Below, piece after piece: positions 32,931 to 46,582 of a DNA stretch of 64,000 nt. Made by a program: the position numbers and the translations under genes. The number at the start of each line of letters is the position of its first letter. Positions within the stretch are counted from its first letter, which is position 1. This DNA comes from Tubiluchus corallicola (taxonomy: Eukaryota; Priapulida; Priapulimorpha; Priapulimorphida; Tubiluchidae), in contig JAQGDQ010000427.1 in the NCBI GenBank assembly GCA_030141605.1, forward strand, positions 124,001 through 188,000. Direction: 5' to 3'. The notes beneath the pieces are model-generated. The model was not told where the DNA came from. It was given only the letters and a program-made list of their open reading frames with translations, and searched no databases.

Positions 32931-33479
32931 TGTCTAGTTTCTATAGTACATGCGGTGCCGAGTTAAACTTACTGCATTATCAGAGGGGAATAGCTATTTA
33001 CTGAGCCAGTTATGAATAATTTCTAACGTAGCATAAGATTTACTGAGGCTTTAAACATCAGTTGTGCGTTTTGAAAATAAATTAAAAGTTTCATATGCAT
33101 ATTAGAGAATTGATTATTATAATTATAAATTTATTACCTAACTTGCAATTTCTCGGTACTAAAAGCTTCCACCCCACCTTGCCTATTGTGTGCAACAATT
33201 ATAGCTAAGAGTACTGTGTAATGTGACACTGCCTCAAGGTCAAGCGTTCGCAGACGTGGATGAATATCGAGTCACAGTAGTTTGCAAGAATGAGCCAGAA
33301 TTTCGTTAAGAAGACAGGTGCTTTAAAAAATCTGTGTTAGGAATTACTTCAGTTTAAAATGACATCTGGTTAGTTCTACTAGAAAGATTTTACCAACACA
33401 CTCATCTGCTGACTGAAGCTAGTAATATGTGTAACTTATGCAGTAAAGATTTATATAATATGAATACTTGCACTCCAAA
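32931..33479. other. No feature recognised
   Basis: AT-rich sequence without coding similarity or a visible repeat partner. Confidence 0.4.
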
Positions 33480-33745
33480 TCTCATGCTTTAAAGTTTATT
33501 TTTTTCTGATAATGGAGTCCTGCAGGAAAACAAATAACTCAAGGAAAGTGTCCTATGACTGTAACGTAACTGTAGAATTTCTCCCGATAGTCTCTCTTCT
33601 GCCTCCTTTCAACATACAATGCTTCTGTCTTGTTTCGCTAATTCGCGAAAAATTGCAAGTAATTTGACCGCTGGACGTGCGTCAAAATCACGCGGTTTCT
33701 GCGTGAAATGAATTTTCTTGCTGCTTGGGTTTTAGCAGACCTGGG
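33480..33745 (+). repeat. Family G copy (shared with the start of the 2.2-kb duplication)
   Basis: TGCTTTAAAGTTTA, ATAATGGAGTCCTGCAGGAA, TGTAACGTAACTGTAGAATT, GACCGCTGGACGTGCGTCAA and CTTGCTGCTTGGGTTTT match 35915-36185 closely; a shorter version begins the 40.07-kb copy. Confidence 0.75.
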
Positions 33746-33769
33746 TAATGTATTACCTTATTCATAAAA

Positions 33770-34096
33770 GCAGTTATAGCAATAAGTTTGTATTATGTAC
33801 TTGCAAATACTTCTTCAGTTTTCTGGTAAGTCTGGTAATGAAAGTCTTACTTTTCTTCCCGAGAAAGGAAGCTAACAGACTGTGTGATGGGCTGCATACT
33901 ATGTAAAAAAGCATCAACTCTATGGATAACATGCCTTTTCTAGTGATTAAGAATCTGTTGGAGGTTTTACCTCAACTTATTATTTAGTGAGAAAAGAATT
34001 GCTTTTAAACACTAGCCTTTTATATAAAATTATTTATCACCTAGATAAAGGACAGAAAGTGAAAGTAAGACGTAACATATTTCTATTACTATAAGG

Positions 34097-34153
<57 letters not shown>

Positions 34154-34243
34154 TGGTGAGGGAGAGGGAGGAAGGGAGGAAGGCAGAGACAGAGAGAGAC
34201 AGAGGGAGAGTGAGAGAGAGAGAGAGAGAGGGAGGGAGAGAGA

Positions 34244-34279
<36 letters not shown>

Positions 34280-34310
34280 ACATTAACTAACGATTATCAT
34301 ATGCTCCTTA

Positions 34311-34387
<77 letters not shown>

Positions 34388-34450
34388 CAATTTATTTCAA
34401 ATTATTGTAAACACAATACATTTATTCAGTTAGCTGCGCAAATAAAGAAA
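33770..34450 (+). repeat. Dispersed family F, copy 2 (empty-site copy)
   Basis: Lacks both nested insertions of copy 1, but its microsatellites have expanded: where copy 1 has GAGAGGGAGAGAG, copy 2 has about 180 bp of (GA)n, and the copy-1 TTATATACC stretch corresponds to a (CA)n-(TA)n run. Confidence 0.8.
34097..34386. repeat. (GA)n, (CA)n and (TA)n arrays in family F copy 2
   Basis: (GA)n with interruptions at 34097-34277, (CA)n at 34312-34367 and (TA)n at 34367-34386. Confidence 0.9.
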
Positions 34451-34554
34451 GAAACAATATAGTTAAAGAACTCATACCTTGATTTTAACTTATGCAATAA
34501 AGATTTATGTAATATGAATACTTGCACTCCGCATCTCATGCGTTAGATTCTAAA

Positions 34555-34665
34555 TTATATGAGAATATGTTTAATACTTTGTAAATGCTTTTGGAAATTT
34601 TAAACCTATCCCTACAAATAGAGGGAATGTATTTAAATATTAATGATGATGATGATGATGATGAT
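34555..34665 (+). mobile_element. LINE 3'-end fragment with (ATG)n tail
   Basis: TTTGTAAATGCTTTTGGAAA, CCTATCCCTACAAATAGAGG and GAATGTATTTAAATATT lead into (ATG)n at about 34643-34665. Same 3' end as the minus-strand fragment at 23190-23300, with a different trinucleotide tail. Confidence 0.55.
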
Positions 34666-34929
34666 AATCCAAATTTCCGTAATTGCTTGATCTAGAAGCT
34701 AACTAAGAATTCAAACTTAGGCAAGGGACAAAAACATATTATGTTTAAATTTTTTGACATTTAGAATTCGCTTAAGAAATATTAGCAATGGGTGGCTTTA
34801 AAGTCTCCCCAAACTCTCTTAGCGTCCTTCTTAGGCCCATTTTACAGTGAGAACGCACACCAAAATTCTTTCAAGCAAAACCGGACCCAATCTTTAACTG
34901 TAGATCAACATAATCAATTCCTTAAAATA
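34666..34929. other. No feature recognised
   Basis: Short unassigned stretch between a LINE tail and a family B copy. Confidence 0.4.
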
Positions 34930-35450
34930 TTGAAAGAAAACATAAGACAATTTCACGTTCGTGCCACTAGTTCTTCGCTGTTACATGCGTTTCGTCATAT
35001 GCTAGTTAGACGGGCAGTAGCGCCTGTATTCCGGAAACGCATTACACAGAAAAACAGGTGCTGTACCTCTCAGTTCAGGTGTGTTAGTTTCTGGCGAACT
35101 ACACACGTTGGACAACTCATGCGTGAAGACAGCGGTAAAGTTAAAATTCTAAAGTGTATTTCTAAGGTGAATCTCCATCTGCATAATTTTAGTACAACGG
35201 ACTGAATATCTTACAGTAGCACTGTACCCCAATTTTCGCTTTCTCAAACACGTGTAACGAAAGTTGTTTTGATATCATTAGTTTTATAGTTGGGCTCGCT
35301 GGCCGTTAACTAAATTTTTAATCCATTATTTAATTATCAGAAATGCTTTTGCAGTATCAATTGTGTTAAAATGTATACTTTTTATCGGATATGAAAATGG
35401 GGTAGTATGTGAAAAATCATCCTGTCTTCCTTTCAGGAAAAATTCGTTGC
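34930..35450 (-). repeat. Dispersed family B, minus-strand copy
   Basis: Reverse complement of the family B core: CAATTTCACGTTCGTGCCAC, GGAAACGCATTACACAG, CTGTACCTCTCAGTTCAG and GTGTTAAAATGTATACTTTT. Not interrupted by the hAT or MADF insertions seen at 14 and 54 kb. Confidence 0.75.
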
Positions 35451-35757
35451 GGCATTAGTCACAAAAATTGAAAAGATTGCTTTCTATGGCGCATTTCACG
35501 TAGACGAATTTTGCCGCCAGCTAGAAGTTATGCATCCTCCCAATGAGGAAAATTGGAGCATGGTAGAAATACTGTATGTTCAACTTTCGTGAGAAATCCC
35601 CACGGAATTCACACTGAAATTTAGTGCCTTCTAGTTTAATGAGCAAAAATAAACACAATTCAGCATAAAATTATATGTTTTTAATCTCTCTTTTAACATA
35701 TGTACGATTTCTTGTTTTATTACTGCAACAGTGATAGTTACATTCGTTAAAAAATAA

Positions 35758-35791
<34 letters not shown>

Positions 35792-35914
35792 GTGTATATA
35801 ATATGTTATAATGTGTTTTAACATAATATAATATAAATATATTGTGTATTATATGTCTGTACTCGTGAAAAATATCGCATATATATATATATATATATGT
35901 TCTCTTGTGCTTTA

Positions 35915-38105
35915 AAGTTTAATTTTTTTATAATGGAGTCCTGCAGGAAAACAAAATAACTCACGGAAAGTGTCTTGTGATTGTAACGTAACTGTAGAAT
36001 TTCTCCCGCTTGTCTCTAACCTGCCTCCTCTCAACATAAAATGCTGCTCTCTTGTTTCGCCAATTTCGTGCACCATTAACGGTGATAATTAACGCAAAAA
36101 ATTGCAAGTAATTTGACCGCTGGACGTGCGTCAAAATCATGAGGTTTCTGCGTGAAATGAACTTTCTTGCTGCTTGGGTTTTCGCGAAAAAATCGAAAAT
36201 GTTCTGAAAATGTTCTGATTTTCTGACACCAATTCCACATTTCCTTAGCACACCCACTGTGAAATGGGCCTTAGTTTTACCTAAACGTGTTTCAACTAAT
36301 GTGGAGAAAAAGTTAATACCCAATTAAAGTCAATGATTATTACAGGCAGATTATAATGATTATTATTATTGTAAAATCATTTATAGTTAAAAAACAACTT
36401 TATTAAAACTTTTACATTAAAAACTTAAAATGATGCCGAATGTTTTGACAGGCTACTGCTGTCATCTTTCACAATCATACAACCAAGTTTATATAGGCAG
36501 AGCCTACAGTATCGAACATTATGCACTAATTAAGTATTTAGCAGAAGCCAAATAGGTAATGAATAAGCAGACCTGAAGAAGCCATGGGTACTGCACTAAA
36601 TTTAGTGCATGGCGCCCTACAGTATTAAATGATAGTATACAGTATGTATCCAACAACACCGCCAGTTTAATTTGTAATGTATCGCGCTACCGCCATACTG
36701 GCTGTGACGTAGCTGAGCTGCGTGCTGGTAGATGCGCAAACAGCGCTCCATGGTTTTTCCCGCTGATACAAATAAGCTAATTACTAGTTAATTAAGCAAC
36801 GCAGCGCAAAACTTTTTACGCCAAATAACTGTCCGGTAATTCAGTTACAAAATAAATATAACTTGATTTTCGTGATATTTCTCCTTTAAATCACCTCTCA
36901 TATTCATCTGTAAAAGCTTTAGTAAAAAAAATCGATCAAAGTAGGAAAGAGATGTCAGTCAGAGGTTCGAATTCCAGGATAGCATGGCGGCCTTTAAATT
37001 CCGCATTATGATGAGCCATTTTGTATAGTTGTTCTATTAATGTAATTAATTACTTAAGTAATGAATATCTCTTAATTACAAACGTTATCGTAATTAGCAA
37101 ACAATTGTTTGTAAACTAACTGCATTTACCTTTTGTAACAAGTCATCTAGCACTCACCAATGTCACAGAATAGAACACTACAATTACTCTGTAACAAGTT
37201 TTATTTCCAGCACTACCAACAAAAAATGGGGAACAAATACACAAAACAACAAACTTAAATAATTAACATGGCACATATATATACTAGGCCAAGAAGCACC
37301 AGTGTCAGAAATCCAAGGTAGTAGTGACCGCCACACGCTTTTATACTGGCATTCCAGGTCAGCTGGCTTCTTACACCACGTGTAGGCCCAAACAAGACGT
37401 CTTGATGTACAAGGAAGAGGCGAGTCGCTGCTAATGAGTATTAGTACAGTACAGGGCGTACAGAGGGCGCTATACAGACCCGACAACAGGTGTCCCTGTA
37501 AAAATATTATCTTTATCATTTCATATCGTTATAACAATAAGACTTATATAAGTTATAAAAATGATTTATATACGTTTGCCTAGACCGCAAAATTATTTTC
37601 TAGGCTTGCAAATATCTAGTCTTTTATTAAGTTGCAGACCGAATTTTTTTAATGTCAGCTTAAAGTCTTACTGCAGTTTTGAACTTTCATTTATATTATT
37701 AAATCAGACATTATCAATCGATTGAATCACTGGTGTGTGTATTGTAACACTTTACTCTTCTACCAGATGTTCAAATCTTAGGCATATTAAATTAAACATT
37801 ATAAATCAGATGAATCATTTAACACCTTCGCTCTTTGTCTTATACCAAATGCTCAATTTATCAGGTGAATCACCTGTGCCTGCCTTTAAATAAATTAACT
37901 CTTTGTCTTACACCACAGATGTTCAGTTTATCAGGTGAATCACCTGTACCTGTTTAAATAATTTAACTCTTTGTCTTACACCAGCTGATCAATTTATCAT
38001 GTGAATCACGAAACCTGATTAACATCCTTACTTTTGTTTCACACCAAATTTTAACACTTAATGCAAGCTTAGTTGAACGTCAGTAATCAGGGGAATCTCA
38101 GTCAT
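35915..38105 (+). repeat. 2.2-kb direct duplication, copy 1
   Basis: Parallels 40065-42310. Differences: an internal segment of about 240 bp after GCAGACCTGAAGAA is absent here, and the family G head is longer here. From about 36900 to 38100 the two copies look almost identical (only scattered substitutions and small indels by eye). Minus-strand ORFs 35961-36323 and 37184-37519 exist in both copies (partly) without recognisable domains. (TA)n arrays lie just before, at 35760-35789 and 35878-35898. Confidence 0.85.
37790..38060 (+). repeat. Tandem repeat about 70-75 bp, four units, inside the duplication
   Basis: The unit has TTAACTCTTTGTCTTACACC, CAATTTATCAGGTGAATCAC and CTGTACCTG. About four copies, also present at about 42005-42260 in the second duplicate. 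Confidence 0.75.
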
Positions 38106-38315
38106 TTTATTATTGACAATGATGCTTTTCTACTTGACATAGAGAACGATCCTCATCAATTTAAAAACTTTATTAGCTTTTTTTAGAAACACACTTATAC
38201 ATCATGTATGTATTCCCTAATCATTGTAAGCTAAAACATAATATACATTTTCTCTGGTTTTTATATATATTTTGATCCAGGTATAAAATAAGCCCTGTGT
38301 GAGTACAGTATCTAT

Positions 38316-38382
<67 letters not shown>

Positions 38383-38700
38383 CATCTTTCTCTCTCTCTC
38401 ACTCTCAGTGAGTTAAGAAAACGCAGTCATTAAATAAGCGTAAAATATTAAATTAGGTTTGTGCTTGAGCAAACAAAAAACAGAAGGTGTGCGTCATTTA
38501 TCTGAAGCATGAAACTGAACTAATTATAGTTTAAATATGTATGGAATACCAAATGAAGTTAAAACAAAGAGAGGCAGGCAGCGTCAGTCACGTATTAATT
38601 ATTAGTTAGTTTGGTATGCAGCAACAGTGTATTAATTTTCATGAAATTCCGTTATTTTCGTTATATAATATCGTAACAAAATATCGCTTTTTGCGACACC
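38060..38700 (+). repeat. Dispersed family H, copy 1, around a (CT)n array
   Basis: Left part: GTCAGTAATCAGGGGAATCT, TTATTATTGACAATGA, AAACATAATATACATTTTCT. (CT)n at 38319-38402. Right part: CTCAGTGAGTTAAGAAAACG, ATTAAATTAGGTTTGTG, TATGTATGGAATACC. Related copies at 42260-42980 and 54810-55960. Confidence 0.75.
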
Positions 38701-39480
38701 TGATATATTAGACTGTTTACATAAATATGAATAAATATTTTGCGAACTTCTGCTTATAGCTCCGCGGAATTTGATATCTATGTTGAAATAGTGAAATGCT
38801 TAAAATTTTAGGCCTACGTGTTATCAAATCTGCTGAAATTTCTTTGTAAAAACAATAACTTTAATAAATCTCACATGATATTCTAATAGAACAAGATTAA
38901 GTTTTATACAGAACCATTTTCGTATTCGTATTCCCGCAAAGTGTATGCAATTTTAGGAAAGATAAAAATGCTGGCAAAAATCGAAAAATTAAAAATGAGA
39001 ATATAAATAAAAATCACACAAAAAGCGAAATGAAAAAGACGACAAGTTTCGGGACATTGCTGCTCCATGCCTTCTAACGAAAGGGACAGTGAAATTCTAT
39101 CAAAATTCATTAAGGAGCCCCCCCCCGTAAAAATAAGCGTATAGCCATAAGAGGAGAGAAATGGTCTGCGGGGAAATTTGATTTTATTTCAGACATTTAC
39201 AGTCCTTAGAACAGTAAAAATAAGGCACAGGTAAAAACACAGAGTCAGTTTACAGAAACATAATAAGCTTACAAGAGGATTGTTTAATCAAATCTCCACC
39301 CACGAAAATGAGAAGCGTTTCAATTTTATGAATTCCTACTGAGATGCTGCAGAATGTCTACTGTTGCGACAAGAGGCGTATCAAGTCTTTCGCTGATAGC
39401 TCTGTCCTGTCGTCACTGTTGTGAATTTATGGCTGTTTATGTAATGAACAGATTAAACAGTTACTTGTGGTGTATAAGAA
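38701..39480. other. No gene recognised
   Basis: AT-rich. A CCCCCCC run near 39118. No domain found on either strand. Confidence 0.4.
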
Positions 39481-39700
39481 ACACTGTTTATTAAAACTTC
39501 TACATTAAAAACTTAAAATGATGCCGAATGTTTTGACAGGCTACTCATCATTCACAATCATACAACCAAGTTTATATAGGCAGAGCCTACAGTACAGAAC
39601 ATTATGCACTAATTAAGTAGTTAACAGAAGCCAAATAGGTAATGAATAAGCAGACCTGAGAAACGAAATTATGTAACCAATAAAACAGCCTGGCTACTAT
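39480..39700 (-). repeat. Family D copy with its extended flank
   Basis: Matches 36400-36590 and 40350-40560: AACTTAAAATGATGCCGAAT, TTTTGACAGGCTACT, ACAACCAAGTTTATATAGGC, ACATTATGCACTAATTAAGT and AGCCAAATAGGTAATGAATA. The hairpin core is partly deleted here. Confidence 0.7.
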
Positions 39701-39859
39701 AAAAAGAGTTCCGTGAGTCACCAATGCGGTATTTGGACTGATAATGCACCACACTGTCTTTCCGTAAATCTTAATTAGATAAGATTATTTACTCACTCCA
39801 AAGATAGAATTGTACATATACTTATTTACATTATATATATTATACATTATTATAGAATT

Positions 39860-40064
39860 GTACATTATTTTTTCAAATTTTACGCAATGTTGTCTAAACT
39901 TGTTTTAAACGACCAGCCATTAAAATGGTTGCGCTTAACGGTCATCCTGGGAGTTTAAATTTACAAATTTTGTACAGCGTTAAGGCCGATGCAAGCCTTG
40001 CATGCAAAATGGAAATATGTAAGAGGTATAAAATATCTAGACGATTTTTTTAAGCTTCCACTTT
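39860..40064 (+). repeat. Dispersed family C, copy 2
   Basis: Same orientation as 17900-18110. GTTGTCTAAACTTGTT, TTAACGGTCATCCTGGGAG and GTTAAGGCCGATGCAAG are shared. It ends where the 2.2-kb duplicate begins. Confidence 0.65.
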
Positions 40065-42310
40065 TCTTCTGCTTTAAAGTTTAATTTCTCTCACACGCTT
40101 TTGGCGTGAAATGAACTTTCTTGCTGCTTGGGTTTTCGTGAAAAAATCGAAAATGTTCTGAAAATGTTCTGATTTTCCGACACCAATTCCACATTTCCTT
40201 AGCACACCCAGTGTGAAATGGGCCTTAGGTTTACCTAAACGTGTTTCAACTAATATGGAGAAAAAGTTAATGCCCAATTAAAGTCAATAATTATTACAGG
40301 CAGATTATAATGATTGTAATTATTATAAAATCATTTATAGTTAAAAAACAACTTTATTAAAACTTTTACATTAAAAACTTAAAATGATGCTGAATGTTTC
40401 GCCAGGTTACTGCTGTCATCATTCACAAACATACAACCAAGTTAATATAGGCAGAGGCTACAAAATAGAACATTATGCACTAATTAAGTATTTAACAGAA
40501 GCCAAATAGGTAATGAATAAGCAGACCTGAAGAAAAGAAATTATGTAATCAATAAAGCAGCCTGGCTACCAAATTAGATTAGATTATTTATTCACTCTAA
40601 AAATACAATTGTACATTTACATAAATAAGATATAATTACAATTAAAGATAACTAGCTAATGTTTAAAGAAGGCAGAAGCCACCAGGCATGAATGCGCTTA
40701 TGGTGACCCACTCCATGACATCAGTCGTTTCTGTTTAATTTACAAAAAGTATTAAAATCAATTGTAATTTCGAAATCATTTAGCGCATGCGTAGTGCGCT
40801 AAATTTAGTGCATGGCGCCCTACAGTATGAAATGGTTGTATACAGTATGTAATCAACAACTCCGCCATTTTAATTTGTAATGTATTCACGCTACCGCCAT
40901 ACTAGCTGTGACGTAGCTGCGCTGCGTGCCGGTAGATGCGCAAACAGCGCTCCATGGTTTTCCCGCTGATACAAATAAGCTAATTACGCATTAATTATGC
41001 AACGCAGTGCAAACCATTTTAAGCCAAATTACTGTCCGGTAATTCAGTTATAAAATAAATTTAATTCGATTTTCGTGATATTTCTCCTTTAAATCACCTC
41101 TCATATTCATCTGTCAAAGCTTTAGTAAAAAAAATCGATCAAAGTAGGAAAGAGATGTCAGTCAGAGGTTCGAATTCCAGGATAACATGGCGGCCTTTAA
41201 ATTCCGCATTATGATGAGCCATATTGTATAGTTGTTCTTTAATGCAATTAATTATTTAAATAACGAATATATCTTAATTACAAATGTTATCGTAATTAGT
41301 AAACAATTGTTTATAAACTAACTGCATATACCTTTTGTAACAAGTCATCTAGCACACACTAATGTCACAGAATTGAACACTAGAATAACTCTGCAACAAG
41401 TTTTATTTGCAGCACTAATAACAAAAAAGGGGAACGAAATTCACAAAACAACTAACTTAAATAATTAACATGGCACACATATATACTAGGCCAAGAAGCA
41501 CCTGTGTCAGAAATCCAAGGTAGTAGTGACCGCCACACGCTTTTATACCGGCATTCCAGGTCAGCTGGATTCTCACACCACGTGTAGGCCCAAACAAGAC
41601 GTCTGGATGTACAGGGAAGAGGCGAGTCGCTGCTAACGTGGAAGCAGGGCGTACAGAGGGCGCTATACAGACCCGACAACAGGTGTCCCTGTAAAAATAT
41701 TATCTTTATCATTTCATATCGTTATAACAATAAGACTTATATAAGTTATAAAAATGATTTATATACGTTTGCCTAGACCGCAAAATTATTTTCTAGGCTT
41801 GCAAATATCTAGTCTTTTATTAAGTTGCAGACCGAATTTTTTTAATGTCAGCTTAAAGTCTTACTGCAGTTTTGAACTTTCATTTATATTATTAAATCAG
41901 ACATTATCAATCGATTGAATCACTGGTGTGTGTATTGTAACACTTTACTCTTCTACCAGATGTTCAAATCTTTAGGCATATTAAATTAAACATTATAAAT
42001 CAGATGAATCATTGCAACGTCATTTAACACCTTCGCTCTTTGTCTTATACCAAATGCTCAATTTATCAGCTGAATCACCTGTGCCTGCCTTTAAATAAAT
42101 TAACTCTTTGTCTTACACCACAGATGTTCAGTTTATCAGGTGAATCACCTGTACCTGTTTAAATAATTTAACTCTTTGTCTTACACCAGCTGATCAATTT
42201 ATCATGTGAATCACGAAACCTGATTAACATCCTTACTTTTGTTTCACACCAAATTTTAACACTTAATGCAAGTTTAGTTGAATGTCAGCAATCAGGGGAA
42301 TCATTGTCAT
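40065..42310 (+). repeat. 2.2-kb direct duplication, copy 2
   Basis: Second copy of 35915-38105. It retains about 240 bp (near 40535-40780) missing in copy 1, while its family G head is shortened. The minus-strand ORF at 41452-41712 matches 37184-37519 but is truncated differently. GGTTCGAATTCC at 41167 (and 36965) resembles a Pol III B box without a visible A box. Confidence 0.85.
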
Positions 42311-42356
42311 GTTATTATTGACAATGACAAGCCTGTGTGAGTACAATATCTATTTA

Positions 42357-43529
<1,173 letters not shown>

Positions 43530-43889
43530 TTTAGTGCCACTCCAAAACAGCTTTCAATCTTTTTTCCAGCGAAAAAGTTACGGAACATTAAGATTATTCC
43601 TCTACTATGAAAGAATTATATGCGAATTCCAAAAAAATATAATAAGCCTTGGTTCAATAAGGTTTGTATCACGAATTTTGCGTTATTCTACATTTTTTTA
43701 ATTAATGTCATTTTGACGTTTGTAATTTTGAAGGCAGAAAATACAGAAAGGTGGGAGATTTATTTATGAAGGACTGAAGACAGGATGACGACGCTAACGT
43801 CAAACTCTTTTATGAATAAAAACAAAAATAAAAATAGAAGTTAAGTAAATTTTAAGTCATGGCTAATAAAAACTTTTTTTATTTCGTGG
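43530..43889 (-). repeat. Inverted partner of 24062-24365 and 23870-23940
   Basis: GTGCCACTCCAAAACAGCTT, CGGAACATTAAGATTATTCC, AGCCTTGGTTCAATAAGGTT, ACAGGATGACGACG and AAATAGAAGTTAAGTAAATT are reverse complements of the 24-kb segments. The 21.96-23.87-kb sequence between them is absent from this arm. Confidence 0.8.
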
Positions 43890-43908
43890 TTACATGGATC
43901 CTTGAAAA

Positions 43909-43978
<70 letters not shown>

Positions 43979-44409
43979 TAATAATAATAATAATAATAAT
44001 AACAGTAATAATAATAATAATAATAATAATGATAAATGGTTAATATATATATATATATATATATAGAACATATAGGAATAGGCACTATTAAAACTGTTAC
44101 AATATAAGTTTGGAAGTTAAATAAATCATACAAGATTAAACTGCTCTTGAATCTCTTTGCTCTGCGTCTAGGTAAGTGGTTTTTGATGGTGGTGAGTGCT
44201 GTATCTATGAATATGGGCATCTGGCAATAGAGTGTGGATTTTGATATTAAGATTTTGAATTGATGAGAAAAACTTTTTGCAAGAATTTTGGCGACAGTTA
44301 AGTAAAGGTTGAAGATCAGAGTAGAGCCAATCTGCATAGTTATCATTTGAAAAAATATTTTCAATGAACGTTTTTGAACTGTTTCTAACAAATCAGAGAT
44401 GAGTGTCAT
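43890..44409 (-). pseudogene. LINE ORF2 C-terminal fragment, inverted copy
   Basis: The minus strand reads LLETVQKRSLKIFFQM followed, through frame changes, by FKSSLILYDLFNFQ near the end. It is the counterpart of 21259-21540 and has the same 3' UTR and (ATT)n tail. Compared with the plus copy, the reading frame is broken at different places. Confidence 0.75.
43908..44064. repeat. (AAT)n array, LINE tail, and adjacent (TA)n
   Basis: (AAAT)n/(AAT)n at 43908-44031 with CAG and AAC interruptions, and (TA)n at 44043-44064. Confidence 0.9.
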
Positions 44410-46200
44410 TCCTGATAAGCGTATATTTATAATGTATAATGTAATTTGGGAAAGTTACTGTTATTAGCGTGAAACAAAGGCTCCACTCTACTAAGTTACT
44501 CTAAATAATATAACAGCTGCATCTGCTTTGCTCAGGTAAAATTAATTAGGACTGATCTATTACCTGGTGTACAATCCAATTTTAATGAACTAACATGGAT
44601 GTGCCCGCAAAAGATGCTTAATTACGATAATAGTGGCATTGATCAACTCGAACAAAATAAAAATTCGTGAATTATTTAATTAATCATGAGTGCGGCGAAG
44701 TTGAAAGACGTACATCGAGTTTCCTAGTAAATCAAGTATGCAGCAGGTATGGCAACATTAACGTCTACGCAAGGCCATTTTAACTCATTTAACTCATTTT
44801 AACTCCTCCAAAATTAACGAATTCCTAAAAATATATGTTTTTTGGTTGAATATGTTTTTCATGTTGTAGTCGTCACGGGCATTTTAGCATTGTACAGTGA
44901 AGTGAATTCTAAGCAGGCTTCAAAGAAAAATTTTAAACCGGTATCCTTTCTTTGGAAACGACTGGAATTTTTTATTGGAGGTTCTAGTCAAAAGACAATT
45001 TAAAAAACGCTGATATGATAAGTGGTCAGTGTATTTCATTGCGAAAAATTATTAAAGTGTCAATAAAATTTATTCATCATTTCATTTCAATAAAACTAAA
45101 AAAAGCGGTGCTAATATAATCCTGTATAAATGACAGTTCGTTGGTGAATGAGTCAATAAACGTTGTTTTCTATTCACTGCTCATATTTTTTAAAGTTGAT
45201 AGCTTAACTAGTTTATACGGAGATATGGCAGTTTCTAGTTTTACAGAATGGCTTCCTGGTAAATACAATAATGAATTACTGCGTTATTTATTCTTCTGGC
45301 ATTAAATTATTTAAGAGCCGGCTTCTGTGTTGATCAGTCGGAAGCCAGTGAAATTATTGGAATTACTAGAAGGTATCTATTGAAATTGAGCATATGGCAA
45401 TTTCTACTTTAAGCTAATGCAACAAATGATTCACTTGTTAATTACTCTCCTGACACTAAATTATTCAGGAAAAGGCTTCTGAATTAATTAGTGAACTTAG
45501 GAGAAGCTACTTAGTGAAAATAAGCAATGAGGGGACTTTGTTCTTATGGCAGCAATGTTATATAATAAATTAATGTGTTAATTAGTCTTCTGATACTAAA
45601 TTATTCAGGAAAAGGCTTCTGGTTTGATTAGTGGAATTAGGAGAAGTAATTAGTGAATCTGAGCATATGATAACTTCTGCTTTGGTCTTATGGCGGTAAT
45701 GCATAATGATTTGATACATTAAGTTTTCTTCTGTGTCTGAATTATTTAAGAACAGGTTTCTGGTTTTCCAAAAGATTTGTATATTATGTTTGAATGGCAA
45801 TCGTTTGTTGGCTTACACATAAGTCAGAAATTTTGTTCATTTGTAATATTTTATATTTTTATAAAAGAAGAAAAAGTGGAGACTTGTGGGCTGAATTCGT
45901 AATCGAAAAAACCTCCTCAACTTTGTTTCTGATTCAAATAAATATAATTATGTGAAATTAAAGCTGCTTTCCACAATCGTGTTTCATACATGAGAAAGAA
46001 ATCAAGAACGTCGATTAAAACAAGTGCATAATTATTACAATTCACCACGTTATCTATACAACGATGCTTATATTACTAATTATATTAGTAAATCGAGAAA
46101 CGCCAGCCTACTAAATTATATTATTATACGTTTTAGTATGACGTAGTTCGTAACGTCAAGTAATCTATAAATATGATACTGAACTATGATATAGTTATAA
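44410..46200 (-). repeat. Dispersed family A, minus-strand copy (right arm of inverted pair)
   Basis: Reverse complement of 19480-21260, anchor by anchor: GCGTGAAACAAAGGCTCCAC, AATATAACAGCTGCATCTGC, AAAGATGCTTAATTACGATA, GGAGATATGGCAGTTTCTAG, four subrepeat units at 45230-45760, AACTTTGTTTCTGATTCAAA, ATGTGAAATTAAAGCTGCTT and CGAGAAACGCCAGCCTAC. Confidence 0.8.
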
Positions 46201-46582
46201 TATATTACTTGTGGTCAATTAGAAACACTATTAACCTAGAGTAAGTTTTCACGTGGTCATTACTAAAGTATTTGCATAATACTTGCATTCAAATAAGCTG
46301 CTCAACTGCTTGTTGTGTGTACTACATTGCAATTCGTTAAGTGTCACTTGTATAAAAGATTTGCTCAGGAACTGCCTGTCGCCCTAGGCTACAGCCTAGT
46401 TAGACTATTGGTTAATATGCCCCTGATTGTGACATCCCATTTTAATCCCGTTACTAAGTCTCATTTTAAGATGTCTGTTTGTATTTTTATTTTTCCAATG
46501 TATTTTTATATTTTGTTGTTTTTATTGTAGAAAAGAGCTCTAGCTGCTTATTTTATCCATGTAGATAACTGCATTGGATAAA
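46201..46582. other. No feature recognised
   Basis: A short plus-strand ORF (46315-46530) has no recognisable domain; its hydrophobic C-terminus comes from T-rich sequence. Confidence 0.4.

Noticed and set aside
36955-36985. tRNA or tRNA-derived SINE from a B-box-like GGTTCGAATTCC
   Set aside because: No A box at the right distance, no cloverleaf, and one extra base in the box. The same holds for 41167, 12057 and 62404.
37184-37519. 111-codon minus-strand ORF conserved in the 2.2-kb duplicate
   Set aside because: The two copies are nearly identical at the DNA level, so sharing an ORF carries no information. The second copy has indels that change the frame, and no domain is recognised.
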